Shown piece by piece: positions 37,200 to 50,927 of a DNA stretch of 64,000 nt. The stretch covers positions 34,861,301 to 34,925,300 of the forward strand of contig CM022670.1 in the NCBI GenBank assembly GCA_012295275.1, read 5' to 3'. The notes under the pieces are model-generated. The model had not been told where the DNA came from, made no database searches, and saw nothing but the letters and a program-made list of their open reading frames with translations. Source of the stretch: Chrysomallon squamiferum. Its lineage: Eukaryota; Mollusca; Gastropoda; Neomphalida; Peltospiridae. How positions within the stretch are numbered: position 1 is the first letter of the stretch; every line of letters starts with the position of its first letter. A program made the translations under genes and the position numbers.

Positions 37200-37454
37200 C
37201 TTAGAAATAGTGTTTTATATATGTATACGATCCCGTGTTTTGTTAAAACGCAGATTATTTTAATTTTAAATTTTTTAAAAAGTTTATTTTAAGGATACAT
37301 CAATCACTAAAATGATTCATTTTCAAATAGCCCGAAACTCTTTGAATGAATGACATAACTTGCATAATGAATTATCTGTACATAATTACAGTGCATTTAA
37401 AAAATGCGCAGATATTTGGAGATTAAAATCCAAAAAATTAACCCCTCCAGGTGT

Positions 37455-37684
37455 GTTTAAATAAATAAATTAATTAATTAATCAATTAATTAATACAAAA
37501 TAAATAAATTAATTAAATAAGTTAGTAAATTAAATAAATAAATTAATTAAATAAATAAATTAAATAAATAAATAAATAAATAAATTAATTAATTAATCAA
37601 TTAATTAAAACAAAATAAATTAATTAATTAAATAAGTTAATAAATTAAATAAATAAATAAGTAAATAAATAAGTAAATAAATAA

Positions 37685-37727
<43 letters not shown>

Positions 37728-37805
37728 ATTAATTAATTAAAACAAAATAAATAAAATAAATAAATAAAATAAAACAATATAAATTAATATAAATTAAAAT
37801 AAAAA
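37455..37805. repeat. (AAAT)n/(TTAA)n low-complexity tract
   Basis: About 350 bp of AAAT, TTAA and AATTAATT repeats with an internal near-duplicate. It separates gene 2 from the inverted SLC26 relic. Confidence 0.9.
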
Positions 37806-37885
37806 GAATTTGCCTATCTATTACGGGTTGAGGCAGCAACTCACCGAAGTTTGAAACCAAGGAAGAAATAAATTAGTGCTGCAAC

Positions 37886-37921
37886 CGGAAGCTAACATCA
37901 GGCGCACTATTTCTATACAGA
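37886..37921 (-). pseudogene. Inverted relic of SLC26 exon 4 (5' end)
   Basis: Read on the minus strand, CAG then TCTGTATAG, AGTG, CCTGATGTTAGC matches the acceptor and first ~31 nt of gene 3 exon 4 (about 25 of 31 identical by eye). Homology fades after that. It lies about 360 bp from the exon 3 relic, similar to the 400-bp exon 3-4 spacing in gene 3. Confidence 0.55.
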
Positions 37922-38278
37922 CTGTAATATATGTGCTAAAATGACATTTACGTATAGAATATCAAGGATGTTAAATTTAAACAATTTATAATGAGTATTT
38001 TTAGAGAAAAAAAAAAATTCTTTATAAATTTTGTATAACATATACCTAGATATTATTCTGCCTCGTAATTGTGCATTCAATATGAAAATTTGGAGGAAAA
38101 AAAAAAGAAAGAAAAAAGAAAGAAATCTAAGTTATGATTCATAGATAAATACAATGATTGATTATATGTTACTGAGATTATTTTGATATTCATCGAATAC
38201 ATTTATTAAAAATTATAAGCATCGAATTAATATGTCACAACACAAATATAACGGATAAAATCATTTAAAGAGACTGAT

Positions 38279-38382
38279 CCATAGAAGCGTGTTTAGATGC
38301 AGCGAAGAAGAAGTAAATTAGAGATGCAAACAAACTCGTGTACAGATTAGAGGAAGCGTCGCCAGATTTGCATACGCCATTC
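38279..38382 (-). pseudogene. Inverted relic of SLC26 exon 3
   Basis: On the minus strand this reads ATTACAG then GAATGGCGTATGCAAATCTG and onward, nearly identical to gene 3 exon 3 (47313-47423) including the intron end ATTACAG. A 7-nt deletion between two GT steps (GTGGTTTGT to GT) shifts the frame. Several substitutions follow, and the donor GTCAGT has become ATCAGT. Total length is 104 nt, exactly 111 minus 7. It is a dead copy derived from a gene 3-like paralogue. Confidence 0.85.
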
Positions 38383-38978
38383 CTGTAATTAATATCACAT
38401 TTATTAATATTCGCTTTGTAGATGATAGCATCTTATTTCTTTAGTTCTAATATAATCTGCAGGTCAAGTTAGTTAATTACAGTTTATACCGTGAAGAAAA
38501 CTACCAGAAAGTTAAAGATAAAACTGGTACACTCACTTTCGCAGTCATTATCTTCGCTACAATTTTTATCATGCAAAACAAAACGAGAAAAGAAAGAAAT
38601 TACGTATAACTGGCTTTTTGAGATAATTAAACAACACAACTAAAGCAAATAGCAAAAAATACTATATATAATCTCGCTCGCTCGCGCACTAACACATAAA
38701 CACACACACACGCACGCACACTCAAACACGAACGGACAAACGTACGAGCATATAGCAACCCCCACTTTCATTACCAGATATAACTTTATCCTAACAAAAG
38801 ATACATCAGAATTATATTTTAGTTTAGCAAATTACTTTCACTTTCAATTTCGAAGTACCCGTAATTTCAAATTATGTGACATCCATACTTGTTACCATTT
38901 GCAGTTTAAGAAAGCGGTGATGCAGTGAATTATTTTAAAACAAAGTGCACAAAAATCAGTGTCATATAATAATTTAGG

Positions 38979-39017
<39 letters not shown>

Positions 39018-39414
39018 AAGAAATCTTTGAGATTTACTGTGAGCATAGTTAAAAAAGCAATAAGGGAAACAGGTTTATGTGAATTCCCTGTGACTGTGTT
39101 TGTTACTGTGGGGGAAACGTGTTGTGTCTCTCGCAGGAAACTCAGTGTATCACTGCTGTGTTAAAACAAAGGTCAGAACAGTGTAGTAAGAAACACGTAA
39201 TGTCTCACTGTCACCACGAACATCGAGTCGGTTCAGCGAGTTATGTATTCCGTAATCAGTTCAGCAGGTGAAATACGTCATACCTTGCCTGGGATACGCA
39301 TTACACAAAGATAACAGTTACATCGCAAATTCAAATAATAAACAGACAGACTAACATAACAAACTGGCAGACGGATGGATTGGCGCTAACAGAAATATAG
39401 ATAGGAGTAAAAGA

Positions 39415-39417
<3 letters not shown>

Positions 39418-39497
<80 letters not shown>
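39418..39497. repeat. (AG)n microsatellite
   Basis: About 40 AG units, roughly 720 bp upstream of the gene 3 start codon. Confidence 0.95.
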
Positions 39498-39500
<3 letters not shown>

Positions 39501-40166
39501 GTGATAAACATGGGATTTTGATGGGGCGAGTGTCACTAAAAAGAAACAGAATAAAAATGAAGCTGAGGAAAAGAAAGAATCGACTAGGAAGAAAATTATT
39601 TGAAAAGTGAAACGAAGCAAAATAAAAAATAGAAAAGTGGTAACAGAGACAGTTATGGCCATGTTAGCTCTAATTCTCTTTGAATAAACGGATTTTTATA
39701 TTCAAAATTCTATAATGTACAAAGCAAGCAGCAACCTAGATATCACCTTAACTTTAACATCAAGCTTAACCCGCTATTGTTATTGTTTTCTTTTTCTTTT
39801 CCCTGTTTTTTTCATTTTTTTCTCTCTTGTTTTCCCCTACACTTTTTTTTTTTTTTTTTTTTTTTTTACGTGTCCTGTTTGTTTTAATGACTGTCACAGA
39901 ACGACACAAAAGCTGCTGTCATCTGTGTAGATTCCTTTCACTTGAACCTTCACACTTTCTTACTCAGACAAGTTTCCTCGTCGTAACATTATATCACACC
40001 AACCCTTTTTTTTTTTTAACCCCCATTCAGACCATCTCGAAAAAGATCTATCCATCACCTCGAAGCAACACGTTGACAGTAGTAACATTCCGTAATTTTT
40101 TATTCCTTTCTTTTAAGCGTGAGGACACGTGTTTTTAATTTATTTATTTACCATTTAGTTATGGTG

Positions 40167-40173
40167 TATAAAT
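40167..40173 (+). promoter_or_regulatory. Possible TATA box upstream of gene 3
   Basis: TATAAAT about 50 nt before the ATG at 40220. In DNA this AT-rich the motif alone is weak evidence. If used, the 5' UTR would be very short. Confidence 0.2.
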
Positions 40174-40219
40174 GAAATAAAATTGAAAATTACTGAGAGA
40201 AAACTAAAAATTGACGAAT

Positions 40220-40522
40220 ATGGCAGCAAGCGATACAAGTGCAAACAACGAAATGACGGATATTGAAGAAAGAAAATGGACTGGATTAACTGGAACAGTA
40301 AATATGGCTATGGTAGAAGATGAAACAAGTCTAGAAGAACTAGAATTAGATTACCGTAATAAGACAAAGGATAATCCAAATACTGAAGCCAGAGATGTAT
40401 TTAATAGAAAAATTCAGACTATAAAAGAAGACGAAATTATGGAAGCATCGGAGAATACTGTTACAGATGTTTCGCCAAAATCACCTGCTCAAAGCCAAAC
40501 TTTGGCTAACGGAAATGTGTCC
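40220..40522 (+). CDS. Putative N-terminal exon of gene 3
   Basis: 101 codons from ATG (in-frame TAA upstream at 40205) to a good donor GTAAGT, ending in phase 0. The next exon (46723) also begins in phase 0 with AAA before its own ATG, so joining keeps the frame. The sequence is acidic and Ser/Thr/Asn-rich, as expected for a disordered cytoplasmic tail, with no known domain. Assignment to gene 3 is inferred from phase, strand and absence of any other gene between. It could instead be a separate short gene. Confidence 0.6.
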
Positions 40523-41737
40523 GTAAGTTGTTTATTTATTTTAAATTAATTTATTAGTAATGACTATTTTAATAATGGCGAATTGGAATAATAATAATAA
40601 TTAATTATAAATTTGTTGTGTTAACAAATTTCGTATAATAAGCATTAGGACAACGTGAGTTTTTAAGAAGTGTTAGAATTTTGGGAAATCTTTTGTAAGA
40701 GGAATACACCGAAACTAATCATTCTTCCAGCAGTTATGTCCCTTAGGTCTCGGCCATTAAGCCGATACTTTTGAGTCAGTGTTTTTACTTTTATTTCTGT
40801 GAAGTAGAATAAACGACCAAAGCTTTTTTAGTGTCAGGGAATCTAGCAGTCGGGAGAAGAAATGTCTGTATGATTTTATTATATGCTGATGGCGTCAAGT
40901 CACAATCTAAAAATTATGAGTGAAAATACAAGTGAAACGATAATAATTGTTAACTGCATTACTTTTGTTGCATTCAGTAGTACAATTCACGACTTCCAGA
41001 CAGAAGACAGCGCCGTATCTAATTCGTTTGGTTTCTGGCGGAACAGACCGATTCGTTTCTTAAAAGAGTGTTTATTGTTAGTCGAAATTTTCATCGAATG
41101 TTTAATCATCCTCTTAATTTAAGTTTGCGGTCCTACGTAATTTGCGAGAGCAGTTTATATGAGAATGATCGTTATAAATAGCTTCGATCTTTTGACGGTA
41201 TACAATATATACTGGTACGAATGGTGAATTTTGAAAACAAAACATTTTAATTTGAATAAAAACATTTATTTCGTTATATATTATTATTATTAATATATAT
41301 ATATATATATTTTTTATCGTTTCACAACGCGATCTTGTTTTTTAAATAGTTTCCACTGTTTCCGTGAGAACACTTCCTGTTTCACAAGCGTCATGTTTGA
41401 TGTTTCTTTGCTATTTTATGCGTTCTAAACTTTTGATATCACTTTAAAAGGCCTTGTTCTACGATAGTTAAATACTAATCTTTTATCGGTAGGCCTGCTA
41501 ATTGTTTGTCAAGCAATGGACAAGTACGTCTCCATTTTTTTTTTTTTTTTATCAAATTTTATTATTCTTTTTTATTCGATTATAACATTATTTTGTAGTT
41601 TTAATTTCAGTAATGTTCAGTGTGAAATATTAATAAATGATAATAAAAATAGTGCTCATTCCAAAATAAGGAAATGTACCAGCAGTTGATAAAAACATTT
41701 TAATATAACAGATGTGACTTAAAACTACTCAAAAATC

Positions 41738-41779
<42 letters not shown>

Positions 41780-43859
41780 TATGGATCTTACAATCATGTA
41801 TCACTGCGTACATATATACACATACATGTAGACACACATACGTACATACATATTGTAATACATAACTTAAATATATACATACACACATATATACATACAT
41901 ACAAATATATATATATACACATATATATATATATATACATACACATACGAACATGCATACACATATTTTACACGTACATAAATATATATAGACACATAGC
42001 ATATATACATAAATATATATATACACAAACACATATAATAATTGCAAGCTCAATACAACAGATTTTATAGATAAATATAAAACTATTAAAACGCCACGAA
42101 CATTTCTCATGAATATTTATGAAGATAATGATTTTATTAACACGACATAAATTACTGTTCACTTATTGTGTTATATTGCACCGCCCATGGCGTTATCGCT
42201 AATAAGACACGGATGTATTTGCTTTTGATAGCCTTGCATTTTATCATGAGTGAAAAAATTTACATAACCTAGTTTTTCAAGGCCAATAACAGGAAAACAG
42301 TTTTAAAAACCACTCCCTCATCAAGGACAATACACAAATGAACAAATAAATAAATCATATAATATAATGTAATATAGTATAATGTAATGTAATGCTATAT
42401 AATATAATATAATATAATATGATATGATATAATATAATATAATATAACACAATATAATATAAAATAATATAATATAATATAATATAATATAATATAATAT
42501 AATATAATATAATATAACACAGTTCATAAAATAAATAAAATAAAAAAGATAGATAGATAGATATAATGATGTAAAACCTACTGAAATAATATGCGTCACT
42601 GATGCAAACAAAATTTTATTTTATAACAATTTTTAATGTCACCTTTTAACTCAGTCAACAATAGGAAAAATATGAAAATAAATAAATAAACCAATTAAAC
42701 ACCCCCAAAAACCCTAAAAAAAACCCCTATGTATATAATAAAATAAGTATATCACTGGATTTTATATAATAACAACAAATAATTAAATTAGAAGGAACCT
42801 AACAGGGTACTGATATAAAACAATATAATAAAACAGATTAGAATGCAAAACTAACATTTCAATTCAATCCCTAAGTTTTATCTTAGCTAAAACACTTATT
42901 ACATAAATAAAGCACCTGTTTTCTTATCCCCACCACCCCAAAACCGCACCCTACCTTCTTTACTTATTTATTCAAATTAACTTTCAAAAACTGTTCATAC
43001 CTGACACAAAAATAACTTTTTTATTTGATGTTCAAGGTCAGTGTAAAATGTTTGATCTTAGCGTTGACCTGAATCATAAACTTAGTGTGCACCAAGCACG
43101 TGCAGAATCCGGGTACACTGAGTGTTCTGGTGTCAACAAAAACACTTTCTTTTTTAATTCTTTTTATTTTCTGTTCTTTTTTTTTCTTTTTTTTTTCTTT
43201 CTTTTTTTTTGTAGTGATCAAAATATTTAAAAAACAACAACAACAAGGATGAAGTATAAAAGCATAATTAATTTCGACACTACTTCTACTAAGAAAAAAA
43301 TCAAAATTAATGTATAAACAGATAGATAGATATAATAATGTAAACCCAATGAGCCTGCTGAAATAATTTGCGTCACTGATGTAGACAAAAACAATTTTTA
43401 ATGTCGGTTTTTAAATCATAAAGTCAACAACAGGAAAAATATAAAAATAAATAAATAAACCAATTTAAAAAAAAGTAAAAAAAAGAAGCAGAAACCAAAA
43501 AGTAAAAACAAAAAAAAAAACGCCCCAAAAACAACCCCACCCAAAAAAAGTTTTTTCTTAGCTAAAACACTTATTACATAAATATAGCACCAGTTTTCTG
43601 GTCCCCCCCTAGAAAAAACCGCACCTTATTTTCTTTACTTATTTATTCAAATAAACTTTCAAACTCTGTTCATACCTTTCACAAAAACAGCTTTTTTATT
43701 TGATGTTCAAGGTCAGTATAAAATATTTGATCTTGGCGTTGACCTGAATCATAAACTTATTGCTTTACGAACACGTGCAGAATCCGGGTACTCCGAGTAC
43801 ACTGGTGTCAACCAAAACACTTTTTGTTTTTAAATTCTTTTTGTTTTCTGTTTTTCTTT

Positions 43860-43898
<39 letters not shown>

Positions 43899-44720
43899 TA
43901 GTGATCGAAATATTTAAAAAAACACCAAAAAACAACAAGGATGTAATATAAAAGCATAATTAATTTCGATACTCCTTTTACTAAGAAAAAAGAAATCAAA
44001 ATAAAACAAAACAAAACAAAGAAAAATATGCCAAAAAAACCCCAAAGAAAACAACAACAACAAACAAACAAACCTCCCCCCAAAATTATAATAATAAAAT
44101 AACGTAAATATAAGGTTGAATTTTATATAAACAACAATTTATAACAATTTTTTACATTCTCGTTTTGAAGAAAATTAAACAGAATAATAAAAAAGAAACA
44201 ACAACAAATAATTAAATTAGAAGGAACCTGATATAAAATAAAATAATAAAACAGATTAGAATGCAAAACTTACATAATAATTCAATCTCTAAGGTTTATC
44301 TTAGCTAAAACACTTATTACATAAATAAAGCATCTGTTTTCTGATCCCCACCCCCAAAAAACCGCACCTTATCTTCTTTACTTATTTATTCAAATTAACT
44401 TTCAAAGACTGTTCATACCTGACACAAAAACAACTTTTCTATTTGATGTTCAAGGTCAGTATAAAATATTTGATCTTAGCGTTGACCTGAATCATAAACT
44501 TAGTGCTCTTCGAACACGTGCAAAATCCGGGTACATTCAGTGTGGTGGTGTCAACAAATCCTTATTACATCTCTAAACAGTAAGTATTTCACTAAACATT
44601 TTATAAAACTGATATGATGCAGTGATTATTCAATTTTAATTACATTTTAGTTTTCGTTTTCTTTTCTTTTTTGATTTTCTTTTCTCTCTTTCTTTTTTTA
44701 ATTCTTTCTTGTTCTTTCTT

Positions 44721-44764
<44 letters not shown>

Positions 44765-47104
44765 GTTATTGTTCTTATTGCTTACTGTAGTATTACACAA
44801 AATATTTAAAGAAACAAGTTTAAGAAATCATACAGAAATGTTTGGACATTCCGATAGAAATTTCAAATATTTTATTTTTATTTTAATCTGGTTTATTTCC
44901 AGTTCAGAAACGAATCCACATTACTATATTTCCTGTTATATTTAACTGATTAAAAAAAGAATATTTATTTTTAGTGTTCAAAATATTTTTTTAATGTAAA
45001 AAAAAAAAAAAAAAACAAACAAAAATACAACAATAAAAAAGCAATTCCTTTATTTATTTATTTATTTATTTTGTGTTTAATGAATATATATTATTATTTA
45101 TTTTCTAATAACTTTCAGTTCAGTATTATCTACAAATTCTATACTTTACAAATACAAAATATTCAAATTCGTATTTACATTATTATTATTATTATTATTA
45201 TTATTAATATTATTATTATTATCTATTTCCTATTATTATTACTATTATTATTATTATTTCTACTATTATTATTATTATCATTAATTTTAAATAAAACGTT
45301 AAAATTTTATATAATAATAATAATAATAAAAAAAAAAAAACTTAGGACAAGTTTCAGCTGACACAACCGTTAACACTACATGAACGGGCTAATGCAAAAC
45401 TTACATGAAACTTAACAAAAATCTTATTTAAACTTCTGTTGTACCTTCAAGATACATCAACACTGTGTCTTTCTTCCACTGTCACTGTTCTTAGAACAAG
45501 AAATATCATTGTTCTACGATACCTTTTTATAAATGACATGCAGTGCCGATCCTTCTTATTTTAATATTTAAGAAGTAAATATAAATAATAAATAATATTA
45601 AGGAATTATATTTTATTTATTTATTTATTCTTTTAAAAAAATATATTTATTTATTTATTTATTTGTTAATTAACTAATTATTTTATTATTTTAGTTTATT
45701 TTGTGTGTAACACACTATTTAAATTATCCTAAATTAAATTTTTGACTATTAGTTTTTTAAAACTTTCCAGTTCAATATTATTTATATTCTGTACCGTTCA
45801 AATTCAAATTCTTAATTACATTGTTATTATTATTATTTATATCATTATTATTATTATTGTTGTTATTGTTGTTGTTGTCAAATTGTTGCTATTATTATTT
45901 ATTATTGTCATTATTATTCTTTTTATTTAATATTATTATTATTATTGTTGTTGTTGTTGTTGTTGTTGTTATGTTCATCACCAATAATCGGGTCTTGTCT
46001 TAGAATAAATTTAAAACAAACACTTATTCATTGTCTGGATATTTAAAGATATAAAAAATTTGTCTGAGTTTCATACAGTCATATTTTTATTACAGGATCT
46101 GTGAACGTCAATCGTTATTTTTAATGTAGCAAACAAATAGCTTGGCACAGTTGATACGATTTTTAGGTCAAGGAATCTTCAAAGATTAATATGCAGAGTA
46201 TAAATCATTTATATTTAACTTTTCATGAGCAGGATATTTTTTTTTTTTTTTTTTTGTTTTTTTAATAAATCTTAAGTACACAACTGCTTGTTATTCATAT
46301 GCAAATTTTAAAAATTGATTTATTGAAGAATGTGATCTTTCTGGAGAACAACACTCTCATTTGAAAACATAAACCATTTTAAGAATCAATTGTAAATAAT
46401 GAATAATGTAGCTCATAATATTTCTGAGCTTAATAAAAAACACATGAAAAATTCTAATATATATAAATAAAGAAATATAAAATAATGATTTTTATACATG
46501 TAATTACAGTATGTATATTACTCTAAAAAGAAACGATCATCGTAATTTATATATAAATAACTACATATCACAATTTATATCCTCAAAAAAACTAATAAAA
46601 TATTTCTGAGAAAGTAAAAAAACATGCTTTTAATTACTTTTAAAAAGTTTTAATTTATACCACACAACGACATATAACATCGATGTGTAAAATCTAAAAA
46701 CAAGTCATTATTATATTTCTAGAAAATGGCGGAGGATGAAAAAGTCGCCAGTAAACTACTGCAAGAAGACCGGTACAAAAATGACGTTTCCAAGTCGAGG
46801 CTGAACGACTTTGAAAAACGTTTCAGGAAAGACACACGCGCGAAGACGTGCAAGGAAGCTGCAAAAGCGTGGATGAGACGGATCTGTTCTAAACGGTGTC
46901 TGCTGACGACTGTTCACAACAACTTTCCGTTCCTGAAAATCATGAGAGGATATTCTCCTATACGCGACCTTCCCAACGACATCATAGCCGGATTCACTGT
47001 CGGCATCATGCAGATACCACAGGGTTGGTACATGTAATGTGATTTTGTTCGAGACGGTGTTCGTGTGTGTCCGTGTGTGTGTGTGTATGTGTGTGTGTGT
47101 GTGT

Positions 47105-47184
<80 letters not shown>

Positions 47185-48034
47185 CAAAGATATCTGATGA
47201 CAAAATAATTGTTTTCTTTCACTTACTTACTTTTAATACATTATCCTACTTTATAATTTTTTATTTAGTACAGATTCTATGGAAACTAATTTCAAAGAAC
47301 TATTAATTACAGGAATGGCGTATGCAAATCTGGCGACGCTTCCTCCAATCTGTGGTTTGTACACGAGTTTGTTTGCACCTCTGATTTACTTCTTCCTCGG
47401 ATCATCTAAACACGCTTCTATGGGTCAGTGTTTTTAAATTATTTTACCTGTTATATTTTTGTAATGTTATTTTAATTCGTTGCTTATAATTTAAAAAAAA
47501 AGAAAAAAGAAAAAAGGTATTGGATGAATATCAAAATATTTTCAGAAACATATAATCATTCAGCCATTGTATTTATCTCTTAATCAGGAGAACTTAGATT
47601 TTTTTCTTTCTTTTCTTTTCTTTTTTTTACCCCAGATTTTTATATTTAACGCACAAGTACAAAGCAGAATAATGAGATGTAGGTATATGTTGCACAAATA
47701 TTATAAAGAAAATATAGTTTCTCGAAAAAGTCTTATTGTAAATTGTTCAAATTTAACATCCTTGATATTCTACGCACACATTTAATACATGTGTTCTTAG
47801 TTATTTTAGAAACTATTTTGCAGGCTGTATAGCAGTGGTGAGCCTGATGTTTGCGTCTGTTCTCGATTCGGCTCTGTCATCATCTGTCGTAGACTCCGCA
47901 TCACAGAACGTCACAGTGAACTCTACAGAGTCTACCTTCTCAGAAATAGACATGAGGAAAATAGAGATTGTCACAGCTCTCACTCTAGTGTCCGGTTTCA
48001 TCATGGTAATGGAGATATAGCAATGCGCACGCAG

Positions 48035-48096
<62 letters not shown>

Positions 48097-48370
48097 ACTC
48101 ACGTACATCCACACACATACAGAGATACAGTCACGCACACACATACACTCTCACATAAGGCTTTCAGGCTATTTTCTTATATGTCAGATTTAATCATTTT
48201 GTAATGTGTTTTTACTAGTAGTTATAAAAACCTCAAAAATTCAGCAGCATTTCCTGCTTTGAACGATTTATTTCTGTTTATCAGTTAATTGATATATCTA
48301 ATATATAAAGCACTTATATATATATATATATATACACACACACTCAAACACACACTCACACACAGACACA

Positions 48371-48415
<45 letters not shown>

Positions 48416-48733
48416 TCTTCTCTATTTCTCCATTATTGCCACATAATCATCTAACCATCTGCTAGTTCCAGTAATATCATCGAAAACAATTGTTGTATTT
48501 TATAACGACAGATGGTGCTAGGGAAAATTGGACTAGGAATTGTGACGACGTACATGTCGGAGTATTTGATCAGTGGCTTCACCAGTGGCGTGGCCATCCA
48601 CGTTCTGACGAGTCAGGCGAAGATTCTCACTGGACTGCACATTGCCAGACACAACGGCATCTTCAAAGTGATAAAGGTTTGGTTTTTATGTGTTTATTCG
48701 TGAGAGAACTCGGTGGGATACATTCATAAAGCC

Positions 48734-48769
<36 letters not shown>

Positions 48770-49819
48770 TATCGTGATAGCAGTAAGAACTTTGTCTATA
48801 GTTAGTTTCAAAATCTATTATAAAACAAAAATATGCAGGTATTACAATAGATATTGATTTTATCTATTTTTTATTTCTTATTAATCAATCTGTTTGTCTA
48901 TTTGTTGTCGTATACAATTTTTTTTTATTTTCTGTTCCTATAAAAAACAATCCTTAATTTTATTATTTATTTTATTATTTGTTTGTTTGTGTTTTTGTTT
49001 GTTTGGCTGTTTATTTTATTTATTTATTTATTTGATTATTTTATATTATTTTATTTATATATTTGTTTATTTATTTATTAACACATCATGGATCATGAAT
49101 TATTTTTAAATAATCTGAAGTTTGAAAATTTGTCTGTCAAAGAGAAATAAATGAAGACATTTTCGGAATAAAATAAAATTAAAAAAAACTCGAAAGGAGA
49201 AATGTTTTTTATTTCAGACGTGGATTGCCATTTTCAGTAGCATTACGTTAATAAACTGGGCTCCCGTGGTGGTTTCCGTCATCAGCATGGTGATCATCTA
49301 CACTGTCAAAGTGTGCATCAACATCAGATTCAAAGCAAGACTCCGAATTCCAATACCCATCGAGCTGATGGTGGTATGTGTGAAACTGACATCTTTCTTT
49401 ACTTTCGTTTTCTCTCTTTGTTTCTTAGTTTCTTTACTGTCATTTTGTTTCTTTATTTCTTAGTTTCTTTACTTTCATTTTGTTTCTTTGTTTTTCCCAC
49501 TTTGTTTGTTTCATTTGCTTTTTAATTTTTTTTTTAACTTTCATTATGTTTCTTTGGGTTTCATTTAGTTTCTTTACATTAATTTCGTTTCTTTGTTGTG
49601 TTTTTCCTTTCTTGTGTTATTTTGTTTCTTTGTTTTTTTAGTTTCTTTACTGTCATCTTATTTCTTTGGATATTTTGTTTTAGTTTCTTTTATTTCGCTT
49701 TATTTTTTATTTTTTATTTTTTTTTTTAGTTTATCCACTTTAATTTTGTTTCTTTACATTAATTTTGTTTAGTTGTTTTGTTAGTTTCTTTATTATCATC
49801 GTGTTTCTTTGAATTTTTT

Positions 49820-49852
<33 letters not shown>

Positions 49853-50480
49853 TGTCTTCAATTTCATTTTGTTTCTCTTTTTTCTAGTTTTTTTTTTGTT
49901 TGTTTGTTTGCTTCGTTCTTTTATTTCTGAATACCTATCCGATTGAACTCACTATGGTATGTGCTGCATAATTAATTATGGTATTTTGTTTCCTATTTCT
50001 TTTTTGTCTTTCTTTTTTCATCGTTTTTCTTTCTACGCTGAAGTCTCTAGACACATATCTATTTCCACTAATGTATTTATTAATCAATTTATACAATAAT
50101 TCTAATTGTTTACTGACCATTATTTCTGTAAGTATTTCCTTCTACCTGTTTCTCTGTGTATAGACATTTTTTGTATATTTTTTCAGGTTATTGCAGGTAC
50201 CGCTGCTTCATATTATGGCAATTTCCATGACAGCTACGGTATGAGAATTGTTGGTGACATTCCGGCTGGGTAAGTTACTATTAATACTACAATCACCATC
50301 ACTGATACTTCTGTTAGTACGATAACAACAACAACAGCTACTACCACCATTACTACTGTTATGTTATACAATTTCATTGAAAACTAGAACTATTTTATTT
50401 ATTTAAAAAAAAGTTTTAATTATCATGATAACCATTATTATGACTGATACTATTTATTTAGTTACGTATTTACCTGTCTA

Positions 50481-50513
<33 letters not shown>

Positions 50514-50891
50514 CTGTCTATCTATCAACCTACCTACCTACATAGCTACATATATATGAGTGTGTGCATATATGTGTGTGTGTGTGTGTGTGTGTATTTA
50601 TTTATTTATTTATAGAAATAATGGCATGATCATTTTTATATTTTAGAATTCCCTTCCCGCGCATTCCTGACTTCACGCACACGACTACCTCCATGTTAGG
50701 CCACGCCTTCGTGATCGGCGTCATTGCATTTGCCCAGTCAGTCTCCATGGCGAAGACTCTGGCTTTGAAGAACAACTACAACGTCGACGCTAATCAGGTT
50801 GTCACAAAACTATCACGGGGAAATTTAAATTTCGAAACAATATTTTTCTGAAAAAAGATTTAATTTTCTCTTTAGATGTAATTTTAGTAAC

Positions 50892-50927
<36 letters not shown>

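Larger units (their letters stand above)
36542..40219. other. Gene 2 3' UTR, repeats, inverted SLC26 relic and upstream region of gene 3
   Basis: Apart from the listed repeats and minus-strand relics, I found no further exon. From about 38640 the sequence is less AT-poor in CpG (for example the CTCGCTCGCTCGCGC and CACGCACGCAC patches), consistent with an upstream regulatory region for the exon at 40220. There is a poly(A) tract at 38979-39015. I searched by eye for minus-strand relics of gene 3 exons 1 and 2 and saw none. Confidence 0.5.
42548..44562 (+). repeat. Three tandem copies of a ~0.7-kb unit in intron 1 of gene 3
   Basis: Landmark CTTAGCTAAAACAC recurs at about 42882, 43557 and 44300. 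Copies 1 and 2 begin with GATAGATAGATATAAT. Copy 2 lacks a segment with AATTAGAAGGAACCT and CAGATTAGAATGCAAAAC that copies 1 and 3 keep. Each copy contains a best-conserved core of about 175 bp with GATGTTCAAGGTCAGT, GCGTTGACCTGAATCATAAA and CACGTGCA(G/A)AATCCGGGTAC. No open frame spans the core. It may be an enhancer-like duplication or a tandem transposable sequence. Confidence 0.8.

Noticed and set aside
40883-41122. 79-aa frame in intron 1 of gene 3
   Set aside because: No recognisable family and no phase-compatible splice sites. The C-terminal run is Leu/Ile-rich, as expected from AT-rich DNA.
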